64,000 nucleotides of DNA, taken from the NCBI GenBank assembly GCA_028874335.1, contig JAPPJY010000016.1:231180-295179 (forward strand). The letters run 5' to 3'. Positions 23,992 to 32,794 of the stretch are shown here, in pieces. Made by a program: the position numbers and the translations under genes. The stretch's first letter is position 1; the number at the start of each line of letters is the position of its first letter. Source of the stretch: Gemmatimonadota bacterium (lineage in GTDB: Bacteria > Latescibacterota > UBA2968 > GCA-2709665). The notes under the pieces are model-generated. The model did no database searches and was not told the DNA's origin. It saw only the letters and a list, made by a program, of their open reading frames with translations.

Positions 23992-26469
23992 ATGGTCGTG
24001 CAGATGGGCGTTTTGAATTCTGCTACATATTGTCGGCCGGTCCGGCTGATGTCAAGTCTGGTCGCCATGGCAATGGTGCTTCTGGCGACAGGCGACGTAC
24101 GTGCCGATACAAGCGATGCGCGACGGGATTCGCTGTATCGCGACGCATTGGCGCAGGTCGGCAAAGTGCGCCCTGAAGCAAGTATTGAGGCGTTTGAGCA
24201 GGTCTTGAAGCGTGATTGGAAGTTCGCGCCCGCGCACTATGAGATCGCGAAGCTGTACATGGAAATGAATACGCCGCTCACGCGCCAGAGCGCCCGCAAA
24301 GCGCTGGATGAGGCGATGCGGCTCGTCCCGGAGAATAATGACTATCATTTGACATTGGGCGAACTTCTCAGTAGGCAGGGGTTCACTTACAACGCAGACC
24401 GGGAGTATCAAACTCTGGCAGCGGCTGACTCCGGAAGCGCGGAAGCGGCGTATTTGGCCGGGTATTTCGCCGTACAGGAGTATCTCGCGTTGATCGATAA
24501 GGTCGAGTTCGTCCGCTTCGACAGATACAGTATGGGCACCGGAAACTACGACGGAATCGGCAATATGCAATATGAGAGTATCGGTAAGGCATTCTACTGG
24601 AAGACCTTCGCCATGCAGTCCCTGAAGCGCGCGAGAAGATTTCTTAATCAGAGCGTTGAAGCGGATCCGGAATTCCGAGGTGCATACAATCTGCTGGGGC
24701 TCCTGTATGTAGAAACCGGAGAGCCCGAAGCGCTCGTTCTGTTATTCAAACGTTTTCTGCAACACAAGCCTGAGGACAAAGATGCATACATGTTCTGTGG
24801 TCTGGGTTACCAGATGCTGGGGGAAATGGACGTAGCACATATCTATTACCGGCGGGCACTCGAGCGAATGTCCGGCGACGAGCGGTCGATGATGGAGTCG
24901 GTAGACGTACTTGCATCAAAGGACGAGCGAACGCGAATGGCGCAGGCGATCACATACGGTGACACTGGCGGAGCGTATTGGACGAGCGACCGCCTCGACC
25001 GCTTCTGGCGCAGACAGGACCCGCTCTTCCTGACGGCGTTCAACGAGCGAAAGATGGAACACTACGGGCGGGTCGCATACGCCAATCTCAGGTTCACCCG
25101 GCATTTTAAGGAAATCGACGGTTGGCAGACCGATCCCGGAAAGGCGTTTATCAAATTCGGACGATATTCGGGACGAGATGTCTTTACCAGCCGGAAGGTC
25201 TGGTATTACGGGGAGTTTCGAATCTGGTACGAGAACGGCGACGGATTGGACGCATGGCGCTTTGCAAGGGGATCGAACTCAGGCAGGAGTGCGAGACAGT
25301 CGACGGCGAACTACAGAGTCCCGGTAAGACGAGGCTGGGTCTACATAACGAGAATGCGAGATGATCTGGGCGACTTTTATTCAGGTGAGAGTCGACGGGA
25401 ACGTCTGAGGGGAACGCGGCCACACGCACGACATGTATTTCGAGATACGCCCCAGCGGTATATCGACCCGTATCGCGACCGGAAATATCAGATGCCGTTC
25501 CAGGTCGCGGCGTTTCAGGAGCGCGACAGTATTCGCGTGGAATTCGCATACGCGATTCCGAAGGCGAGGGTCCGGTTATCCGATCCGAACGGGTTTGTGG
25601 ATCTCGAGGACGGCGTGTTTCTGTTCGATGAGCGGTGGGAGGAGGTTTACAGGAGGAAGATGGACGTGACCACGCGATGGCCGGACTTCGACCGCGTAAC
25701 TGAAACAGTCCGCGACAGTCTGAGGCGCAACCACATCGTATCCTTCCGTTCGCTGCGGGTCGCTCCGCGGCAGCACCGGCTCGTGGTGGAGGTCCGGGAC
25801 CGCGGAACAGGTTCGATCGGGACGTTTCGCGAATTTCGTGAGTTTGACGCGGACGATTCGTCACTGGCGATGAGCGATCTGCTGCTGGCGTCCGGGATTG
25901 AGCCGAAAACTGCGTTTCCCGAGGGCCGCGAGGACCTACGGGTCACGCCCAATCCCATACACACCTACGGCCGATCGGAGCCGGTCTACATCTATCTCGA
26001 GATCTACAATCTCAAAAGAGACAGGTTCGGCGGTACCAAATACCGGATTTCCTACCGGCTGACCCGACCGGACCGCGAGGAAATCCGGCCGGAACGGTTC
26101 GCCGCCCTGGATGCGCCGGGCGCGGGCGCCGCGGTGGAAATCCAGACCATCGTGGAGGAAGCGATCATCGAGAGCGAGGAAGACCTCTGGCGGGATGAAC
26201 CTGAAGAGACCGTGAGCTATCGCGTCAAATACATCCTGCCGGAACGAAACAGGATCTCCGAGGAGATCAGGGATACTCCCCGCAAGCAAGATGGCGCCGA
26301 GACGACGGTCACGGCGCAATACCGGGGAAATCAGGAGGACGACTTCACCTTCCTTCAGATCGACGCGGCCAATGCCCCCGCCGGTTTCCACAAGCTCATC
26401 GTCACCCTGAAGGACCTGTATACCGGCCGGACCGCGAAACGGGACGTGGTGTTCCGGGTGGTAGAGTAA
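23992..26469 (+). CDS. Secreted TPR protein of the GWxTD family (3)
   Basis: An 825-aa ORF. The start is uncertain: no candidate has a clear ribosome binding site. An internal ATG at 24049 gives a tighter signal peptide (MSSLVAMAMVLLATGDVRA). TPR-like helices occupy about residues 45-300. FWRRQDPLFLTAFNERKMEH and the intact GWxTD motif GWQTDPGKAFIKFGRY lie at about 340-390. An arginine-rich segment precedes a C-terminal beta domain with VYIYLEIYNLKRDRFGGTKY. It is last in the sigma-factor operon. Compared with the other copies it has an extra acidic insertion near 700-760. Function is unknown. Export and protein-protein contact through TPRs are likely. Confidence 0.82.
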   Translation: MVVQMGVLNSATYCRPVRLMSSLVAMAMVLLATGDVRADTSDARRDSLYRDALAQVGKVRPEASIEAFEQVLKRDWKFAPAHYEIAKLYMEMNTPLTRQSARKALDEAMRLVPENNDYHLTLGELLSRQGFTYNADREYQTLAAADSGSAEAAYLAGYFAVQEYLALIDKVEFVRFDRYSMGTGNYDGIGNMQYESIGKAFYWKTFAMQSLKRARRFLNQSVEADPEFRGAYNLLGLLYVETGEPEALVLLFKRFLQHKPEDKDAYMFCGLGYQMLGEMDVAHIYYRRALERMSGDERSMMESVDVLASKDERTRMAQAITYGDTGGAYWTSDRLDRFWRRQDPLFLTAFNERKMEHYGRVAYANLRFTRHFKEIDGWQTDPGKAFIKFGRYSGRDVFTSRKVWYYGEFRIWYENGDGLDAWRFARGSNSGRSARQSTANYRVPVRRGWVYITRMRDDLGDFYSGESRRERLRGTRPHARHVFRDTPQRYIDPYRDRKYQMPFQVAAFQERDSIRVEFAYAIPKARVRLSDPNGFVDLEDGVFLFDERWEEVYRRKMDVTTRWPDFDRVTETVRDSLRRNHIVSFRSLRVAPRQHRLVVEVRDRGTGSIGTFREFREFDADDSSLAMSDLLLASGIEPKTAFPEGREDLRVTPNPIHTYGRSEPVYIYLEIYNLKRDRFGGTKYRISYRLTRPDREEIRPERFAALDAPGAGAAVEIQTIVEEAIIESEEDLWRDEPEETVSYRVKYILPERNRISEEIRDTPRKQDGAETTVTAQYRGNQEDDFTFLQIDAANAPAGFHKLIVTLKDLYTGRTAKRDVVFRVVE

Positions 26470-26514
26470 ATGAACGACTCTGCGGCCGGAATGGATAGTG
26501 CGCTGGCGTTCCCG

Positions 26515-26662
26515 GGAGCGAGGGCATCCTGCCCTCGACGTCGGATAACTCGTCGCACACGGTGTTTTCCGTGAGAAGGTGTCAGATTTAATGGACGCGT
26601 TAATCTCTCGACGCGAATAGGGGCAGGTGACGCGAAGTTCGAGGGCAGGATGCCCTCGCTCC
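26515..26662. repeat. BIME-like inverted pair of REP hairpins
   Basis: A 24-base unit at 26515-26538 is repeated as its exact reverse complement at 26639-26662. Each unit is itself a hairpin with core CGAGGGCATCCTGCCCTCG (8-bp stem, 3-base loop). It lies in the 280-base gap after the third GWxTD gene, where it could stabilise or end that transcript. No gene is seen in this gap. Confidence 0.9.
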
Positions 26663-26749
26663 GTTTGCGCGTGGATCATGTCGCAACAGCTGTTGGAAAA
26701 GACGACTTTGGACATGTGTGATATTCAATAATTTTCAAATCTGTTTTGG

Positions 26750-29700
26750 ATGGAGGGGCCTTTGCTGCATAAAACCAGAAATCTCGTCGAGGATTGGCGG
26801 GAAGGCGACGCCCGGAAGCTCGCCACGCTCGAAATGGAAGCGGAGGCGGGCTGGCCGGGCGGCGGCGGATGGCAGACCACGGCCGAGGAGCAAGAGCGAA
26901 AAATCCGGGAGAGCAACCTGCTGGGGGCGATCGTCACGGAGAATGAAGAGCGCATCATCAGCCTGTGCACGATAAGAGCAACGCCGGGACAGAAGGCGCA
27001 GGCATTCATTCCGCACCTCAACTGCCACCCGGATTACCACGGGAAAAAGCACGGGAAATCGGCGCTGTGGGGCGCCATGGAACGCGCGTACGAGACGGGC
27101 TATCAGCGGGTCGACCTGTACACGTGGCCGGGAAACCTTCAGGCCGTTCCCCTGTACAAGAAGATGGGCTTCATGTGGCGGCCGGACTCCTCGGTGCACA
27201 TGGAGAATTTCACGCCCGCCGCCCGCCGGCACCCGCTCGCCGCCGCGTTCTTTGCCAGGCACGATTGGTACGAAACCCAGGTGCGCGAACTCAAGCCCGA
27301 AGAGGACGTGATGACGCGGGGCAGGGTGAAGGTTTACGAATACCTTTGGCGCGCCCCGGACGGCGGTCTGCTCAGGCTGGTGTTCGACCGCCAAAGCTGG
27401 GGAATCATCGAGATCGAGAACAACGACCTGACGGTATCGTGCAGCCTGCCCGACGAGAAGCTGGTTGCGGGGGTCCCTCACGCTGTCCGCTGGCGTATCG
27501 TCAACAAGAAGCCGCAACCGGCGCGCGTCTATCTCGCCGCCTCGGGCGATCCCGGGATCAAGGTCGAAAAACGCAAGACGATGGACGTCGAGGACGCCAC
27601 CGAAATCGAGGGCACGTTCGTCATCGATCCCAACATCCAGGAGAAGTCGCGCGAACCCAAAGCGGCGGTTCTGCGGACCGACCTGGTGATCGACGGGGTG
27701 GGGATCGAACTCGCGGCGGGGATCGATGTCCGCCAGGCCGTGGACGTTTCGGTCGATGCACCCCGCTCCGTGCTGACGCCGGGCAAGCCGCAGGAAGCCA
27801 CACTGACCCTGCGTTCCAACCTGGACGAGGCGTGTACGGCGAAACTCCGGGGCATGCCAGTGGCCGGCGTGGATGTCAACGCCGGCGAGCGGGAGGTGGC
27901 GCTCGATCCGAAGGGCGGGGCCGAGCTGACAGTGCCGGTAACGGCCCCGCGAGCAGGGCTTGTTGCGATTGACGTCGAGACCACCGCGACGGCGGAGGGC
28001 AGGGCAGTTCCCGTCAAGATCAAACGTCTCGACCTGCTGGCCGTTGAACCGGGTGGCGTGGCGGGATGCGTCGGAGAGCGGAACGCCCTGCTTTGCGGCG
28101 GCGGACTGATGGTCAACGCCGATTTGCGCAGCGGCGAGATATACATCTTTCATTCGCTGCGGGCGCTGAGGTCCCGCCGGCTGAAGCTGCAGACCCCGAG
28201 CCTCGGCCCGCCCTTTGCCGGTGGCGATCTGTTTCAGGAGAAGGCCGAGGCGCGGGTCGAGCGGGATGGCGTCGGGGTCGTGCTCCGCCTGCGCAGCCCT
28301 TCAGTGACTCGACCGGGCGTGTGGCTGGAAAGAAGCGTCCTGGTTGGACAGGGCCCGCTGGTCAGGGTGCTGGATACCGTCGTCAATGGAACTTCGCTGC
28401 CGCTGGACCTTTCGGTATCGCAAAGCTGGTGGATGCAAATGGGCCGCACCGCGTCCCTGGTCGTGCCGGGGAAACACGGCGTGTCCCGGCAGGCGTTCGG
28501 ATCGGGAGGACGGGACCTGGACGACCTCCGGCTTTCGGAAGAAGCGTCAGACTGGCCCGAGGGATGGTTCTGCGTGGAGAAAGAGAATGGCTGTGTCACC
28601 GGCATTCTGTGGGACCGGGCCGAACGGGTGAGCCCCGGCCCGTGGGGCAGTCTTCGAACGCGAGCCGTCCGCGTGGAGTCTGGAGCGTCGAGGGCGCTGG
28701 ATCCTGTCAACGCCTTTGTCGGCGACGGGAACTGGCAGACGGTCCGTTCCTGGTGGCGGACCCTGTTCGACAGCGTTCCGGAGGTCGAGACGGCCGCGGC
28801 GTCCACGCGAAGGCCGATCGAATGCCGTATCGATCCGCGGCCGCTGATCGTGGCGGGAGAACCCGTGGAAGCGACGCTGCGCCTCAATCACGTGGGAAGA
28901 CACAAGCTCGACGGCAAACTCATACTGGAGGCATCCGACGGTCTGCGCCCAGACGTTAAGGCAGTCGATGTTTCGGCGCTCTGTGAAGCCGAGCCGGTTG
29001 TCCGGAAGGTGGCCTTTCGCTCCACGGCGCGGGTCCGGCCGGGCGTCGAGGATATCCGTGTTCGATTCGAGACCGAGGAGGCGGTCTACCGGTTTTCGGA
29101 GAAGGCGCTGGTACTGCCCGCCAACGCGCGACCGGTTTCGGTATCGCGACAGGAAAAGGGCCGCGTCATTGCGGTCGACAACGGGATATTGACCGTGAAA
29201 GTCGCGCCTCCTTTCATGGGAACCGTGATTTCTCTCAGGCGCGACGGCAGGGAGTATCTCAACTGTCCGTACCCCGACGCTGAACCCCGTGCCTGGATGA
29301 ATCCGTGGTACGGCGGTGTTTCGCCCGAGTATGACCGGCTCGAGGATACGCTCTACAAGGAACGGTTCCGGTACCGGGTGATCGAACGGAAGGGTCGCCA
29401 GGGCCTGGTCTGGCGCGGGGTGCGCGTCCACTGCCGTATCGCGCAGGAGCACGCCCGCGGTCAGTCGATCGCATGGGAATACCTGCTCGCGCCCGGCGCG
29501 GACGTTCTGGCCATTCGCGTGATCTGCCGCGACGAACTCGGAATCGGCGCCGACGGGGACCTGGGCTTTGGCGTGTGGCCCGCATTCGCCGCAACGCCCG
29601 GGACGGCCAGGTTTTACAACGCAACCGAGGAATGCGTTTCGACGCTTGCGGCGCCCCACTGGACCAGCGGCGGAAACTGGCACTGGGGAGGGATCGTCGG

Positions 29701-29917
29701 GAAGAACGGAGAGGGGTTGTTCTTGAGCGCGGCCGGGGAGGGGGCTCGCGCCGCCGGGTTCGCCCTTGGCGAGGTCGGGTGCTTCCTGCTGGGCAACCTG
29801 GACCGGTGGATGAAGGCCGGGGAGCGGATCGAGGCGCTGTTCTTCGTGCTGCCCACCACCAGCCTCGAGAAAGGAAAGTCAGGCGCGGTCTGGAGTGAGT
29901 TCGAAGCGCTGCCGTAG
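26750..29917 (+). CDS. GNAT acetyltransferase domain fused to a long beta-rich protein
   Basis: Up to 1055 residues. Residues 1-165 form a GNAT fold: IVTENEERIISLCTI, then acetyl-CoA motif A HPDYHGKKHGKSALWGAMERAYETG and the motif B-like VDLYTWPGNLQAVPLYKKMGFMW. From about 190 onward it is beta-sandwich-like, with several Ig/COG1470-style segments (PHAVRWRIVNKK, LTPGKPQEATLTL, VAGEPVEATLRLNHVG). The final 250 residues (GILTVKVAPPFMGTVISLRR, YLNCPYPDAEPRAWMNPWYGG, GFGVWPAF) resemble carbohydrate-active or galactose-mutarotase-type folds. No signal peptide is seen. The ATG may not be the start: GGAGGGG sits inside the first codons and points to TTG at 26762. The pairing suggests modification of a glycan or sugar amine, but the substrate is unknown. 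Confidence 0.78.
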   Translation: MEGPLLHKTRNLVEDWREGDARKLATLEMEAEAGWPGGGGWQTTAEEQERKIRESNLLGAIVTENEERIISLCTIRATPGQKAQAFIPHLNCHPDYHGKKHGKSALWGAMERAYETGYQRVDLYTWPGNLQAVPLYKKMGFMWRPDSSVHMENFTPAARRHPLAAAFFARHDWYETQVRELKPEEDVMTRGRVKVYEYLWRAPDGGLLRLVFDRQSWGIIEIENNDLTVSCSLPDEKLVAGVPHAVRWRIVNKKPQPARVYLAASGDPGIKVEKRKTMDVEDATEIEGTFVIDPNIQEKSREPKAAVLRTDLVIDGVGIELAAGIDVRQAVDVSVDAPRSVLTPGKPQEATLTLRSNLDEACTAKLRGMPVAGVDVNAGEREVALDPKGGAELTVPVTAPRAGLVAIDVETTATAEGRAVPVKIKRLDLLAVEPGGVAGCVGERNALLCGGGLMVNADLRSGEIYIFHSLRALRSRRLKLQTPSLGPPFAGGDLFQEKAEARVERDGVGVVLRLRSPSVTRPGVWLERSVLVGQGPLVRVLDTVVNGTSLPLDLSVSQSWWMQMGRTASLVVPGKHGVSRQAFGSGGRDLDDLRLSEEASDWPEGWFCVEKENGCVTGILWDRAERVSPGPWGSLRTRAVRVESGASRALDPVNAFVGDGNWQTVRSWWRTLFDSVPEVETAAASTRRPIECRIDPRPLIVAGEPVEATLRLNHVGRHKLDGKLILEASDGLRPDVKAVDVSALCEAEPVVRKVAFRSTARVRPGVEDIRVRFETEEAVYRFSEKALVLPANARPVSVSRQEKGRVIAVDNGILTVKVAPPFMGTVISLRRDGREYLNCPYPDAEPRAWMNPWYGGVSPEYDRLEDTLYKERFRYRVIERKGRQGLVWRGVRVHCRIAQEHARGQSIAWEYLLAPGADVLAIRVICRDELGIGADGDLGFGVWPAFAATPGTARFYNATEECVSTLAAPHWTSGGNWHWGGIVGKNGEGLFLSAAGEGARAAGFALGEVGCFLLGNLDRWMKAGERIEALFFVLPTTSLEKGKSGAVWSEFEALP

Positions 29918-29941
29918 GCGGGTCAATCAGGCGAACCCGCC
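29917..29941. terminator. Weak hairpin between convergent genes
   Basis: GGCGGGT and ACCCGCC form a 7-bp stem with an 11-base loop, overlapping the GNAT-fusion stop codon. It lies in the 37-base gap between convergent genes. There is no U-run on either strand, so terminator function is uncertain. Confidence 0.35.
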
Positions 29942-29954
29942 AGGACACGAAAGA

Positions 29955-31358
29955 TCAGACGAGATCCCCAGTCTTGAAATACCTGTTCACTTTGTAACGG
30001 AAGAGGTATTGAGAGAGGAGGATGAGAGCCGTGCATCCGAGGATCTCTTGGATGTTTGTGAGACCAGTCCCCATTTCAAGCCATGAACCGCCTAATATCC
30101 CACCGCCAAACGCAAAAAGAAACCATAATGCCACAAACGAAATCAAACCTCGTCCGAATCGCAGAAGGATCCAGGAAAGGAATGGGCTGAATAGATACAT
30201 CAGGGTTAGAGGTCGGATAAATCCAGGGATGAATTCGAATGGCGTATCGTAGTCCGCGTAGAGCCACGCGAGGCATCCCGCAAGATAAAAAGCCAGTAGC
30301 ATTATTCCACAGAAGGCAGTGGTGTGTAAGAAACTACCCCAATACGCGAGTCTCGCCATCTGATGCCGGGAAAGCGGATAGAGCAAATTACCCTTGAGAA
30401 CCAGAGATCCAAGCATGAGATGGAAACAGATGAACATGGCGGGAAAGATCGATACGAGCACGGTCATGTTACTTATGGAGGATGGTTCGAAGACCGCCTG
30501 ATATATGTACTGTATCCCCATCTCGTGAGATTCCCGTTCGTATCCCTTATAATAAGCCATCGAGATTATACAGAGTACGGCAATGACCGATATTCCCACG
30601 GTTACTACCGGCCATCCTCCACGAACCCGACCGAGATTTTCGTATTCTCCCGCGCGAATCCAATTTAACAGGCCGGCAATTGGTCCCTTGAGTTTCCATT
30701 GACGCCTCGATTTTCCCTTCGTGGCTGTCAGTTCATTGGTGGAGACCAGCGAATCCCGGCGGGCTGGATTGACTGCGATATTTCTCAGGAGGAACAAAGC
30801 GGCGCCCAGCATGGTCATTAGGACACACAAAAGTGTCTGGGTACTGTAATAATCGACGATTCGATTGATCGAGAATCCGGCAACGATCAGAAGAGACAAT
30901 GTAAAGATAGCCGCTCGGTTTCCCCAGATGATGCGCAGAGTCGAAAAATTCGGTACTCGACCCCTGCCGCATGTCACTCCCATACTATACCAAAGGAGAG
31001 CGGACGTGAAGATCGGCAGGGTCGGTCCGGGACCGCCGAACGATCTGTAGACCCACGTTACGATAAAGGCCGTGGCGATTCCGGCCGCCAACAACGAATA
31101 GAAGAACCGTCTTCGCAGATTGGGTAGCGTCCATGATATCAGCGTGTGCTGAAGTTCACGCACGCCCTGGCCGAGGCCATCTCCAACCATGGCCGCGAAA
31201 AGAAAGCTGAGGAAATTCAGTCGGCCCGGTGTGGGTATACCGGGGACTGGTTGATCTGGATAGATAAACAGAAGAGTCGCGAAGGCATATCCATAGACGA
31301 AGACGAACAGAATCGTCACCCGGCGCCACAGCAGTCGGAAAAGCGAATAGAGCCACAT
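29955..31358 (-). CDS. ABC transporter permease, tandem copy 3
   Basis: The start at 31358 (MWLYSLFRLLWRR) has GGGAG upstream. The track's 683-aa version adds 216 out-of-context residues. The 467-aa product has about ten to twelve hydrophobic segments and no other domain. It shares with copies 1 and 2 an early REL/EIQHT-x-ISWTLPNLRR segment after the first two helices and the C-terminal tail LILLSQYLFRYKVNRYF-x-TGDLV. The last genes of this operon are likely membrane subunits driven by the ATPase at 34132-35016. The substrate is unknown. GntR/YtrA-controlled transporters of this layout in Firmicutes respond to cell-wall antibiotics, a possible analogy only. Confidence 0.78.
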   Translation of the reverse strand: MWLYSLFRLLWRRVTILFVFVYGYAFATLLFIYPDQPVPGIPTPGRLNFLSFLFAAMVGDGLGQGVRELQHTLISWTLPNLRRRFFYSLLAAGIATAFIVTWVYRSFGGPGPTLPIFTSALLWYSMGVTCGRGRVPNFSTLRIIWGNRAAIFTLSLLIVAGFSINRIVDYYSTQTLLCVLMTMLGAALFLLRNIAVNPARRDSLVSTNELTATKGKSRRQWKLKGPIAGLLNWIRAGEYENLGRVRGGWPVVTVGISVIAVLCIISMAYYKGYERESHEMGIQYIYQAVFEPSSISNMTVLVSIFPAMFICFHLMLGSLVLKGNLLYPLSRHQMARLAYWGSFLHTTAFCGIMLLAFYLAGCLAWLYADYDTPFEFIPGFIRPLTLMYLFSPFLSWILLRFGRGLISFVALWFLFAFGGGILGGSWLEMGTGLTNIQEILGCTALILLSQYLFRYKVNRYFKTGDLV

Positions 31359-31393
31359 GAAAAATCTCCCACAGGACAATGCCTCAACGCTAA

Positions 31394-32761
31394 TCAGACG
31401 AGATCGCCGCTGTTGAAATACCTGTTCACTTTGTAACGGAAGAGACCCTGGGAGAGGAGGATCAGACCGGCAACCGCAGCGGCCTCGTACAGCAGTGGGA
31501 TGCTCGAACTTGATCCGATCCAGAACCAGCCCACACCAAGGCCGAAAACGCCCAGGATGCAACACAAAAAGAGCACCAGAACGGCTGGATTCTGAGTAAA
31601 AAAGGAGCCATGTCGAAAGCGTATCCATTGAAAAACCGGGTTGGCGATAAACACCAACGCTAAGGGTCGCCTGAATCCAAACCAATTGTCCGGTTCCACA
31701 AATATCTCCAGTATAAGTATCGCCAGCATCATGATCCCACATATGCCCGCATTGTAAAGTAGGCAGCTTAAGTACGAGAGTTTCGCCAATTGGGCGCGGG
31801 AAAGCGGATAAAGCCAGCCCTTCTGCAGGAAAAGGGAACCATTTGCGCTGTACCCCAGCGCCAGCATCGCCGGAATGCCGGGGGCGAACATTTGGAGACC
31901 AATCAGGATGCCGAGTTCCTGGACATCCTTCAGGTATGGAATTGCAATCACGATTAACACCGCAATACAAGAGAATTTGACTGCTCCGCCCGCGCATCCT
32001 CCCCATTGTGTGCTGTAGTTTTCATATTCAGCGGCTCGAATCCAGGAGAAAATGCTCGTAACCGGATCGTTAGACGTCAGTCGACGCACAGGTGTTCTTC
32101 GTACGATTTTAGCCTCGTCCTCCGGGCACGATATTGGATCAAGCGATTTTTTCCTTGCGACGTTGACATTATGAAAACGAACGAAACAGAGCGTCGCACC
32201 TGCTAATGTCAGGAAAACACTGAAAACGGGACGATCACTGTAAAAATCAGCGATTCGGTTTATTGATAAAAAAGCCAGGACAAACACAGCGATACGGATA
32301 GCCCCGGCTACATATAGGCTCATGCGTCGATCCATATCGTCGCTGAGGAGCTTGACGCTGGTGACGATTCCGATACTGTACCATAAGAGGCCGGATGTAA
32401 AGGTCGGGATCCACGGCGCCGGACCTCCCATCCAACGGTATGCCTCTGTTGCAAGAAATGCGGTGATGGCGCCAACGAAGAGTACCGACCTGAGGAGATT
32501 CCGTCGGAGGTTGGGCAGTGTCCACGACAGCGGCGTATGTTGAATCTCGGCAGTGTTTTGACCAACCAAGAAAAGGCCGACAACCAATGGACTAATCAAC
32601 GTCAACAGGTTGACGCGCCAGGGTACGGAAATTCCATAGTCGGGTACATAAGTGGTCAGTACAGGCAATAGAACCGCCGATATACACATGCCCACGGAGA
32701 ACACTTGGGCAAGCAATGCTCTTCGCCAGAGCAATCGGAAAAATGCGCTGAAACCGATCAT
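31394..32761 (-). CDS. ABC transporter permease, tandem copy 2
   Basis: The ATG at 32761 (MIGFSAFFRLLWRRALL) is preferred. The track begins at a TTG directly after the previous stop. A polytopic membrane protein of 455 residues, it has the shared blocks EIQHTPLSWTLPNLRRN and GLILLSQGLFRYKVNRYFNSGDLV. It lies 33 bases after copy 1 and 35 bases before copy 3, all on one strand. The DNA encoding the tails of the copies is nearly identical over about 50 bases, so the three arose by tandem duplication and could still recombine. Whether they form one hetero-oligomer or three alternative permeases cannot be told from sequence. Confidence 0.78.
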   Translation of the reverse strand: MIGFSAFFRLLWRRALLAQVFSVGMCISAVLLPVLTTYVPDYGISVPWRVNLLTLISPLVVGLFLVGQNTAEIQHTPLSWTLPNLRRNLLRSVLFVGAITAFLATEAYRWMGGPAPWIPTFTSGLLWYSIGIVTSVKLLSDDMDRRMSLYVAGAIRIAVFVLAFLSINRIADFYSDRPVFSVFLTLAGATLCFVRFHNVNVARKKSLDPISCPEDEAKIVRRTPVRRLTSNDPVTSIFSWIRAAEYENYSTQWGGCAGGAVKFSCIAVLIVIAIPYLKDVQELGILIGLQMFAPGIPAMLALGYSANGSLFLQKGWLYPLSRAQLAKLSYLSCLLYNAGICGIMMLAILILEIFVEPDNWFGFRRPLALVFIANPVFQWIRFRHGSFFTQNPAVLVLFLCCILGVFGLGVGWFWIGSSSSIPLLYEAAAVAGLILLSQGLFRYKVNRYFNSGDLV

Positions 32762-32794
32762 CTTGTCACCCGTTGAACGACGCCGACACGCCAA

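Noticed and set aside
32762-32794. TTG start of the second permease directly after the previous stop
   Set aside because: An ATG at 32761 begins with the same membrane-entry pattern as the other two permeases (FRLLWRR), while the TTG version adds an unrelated charged leader.
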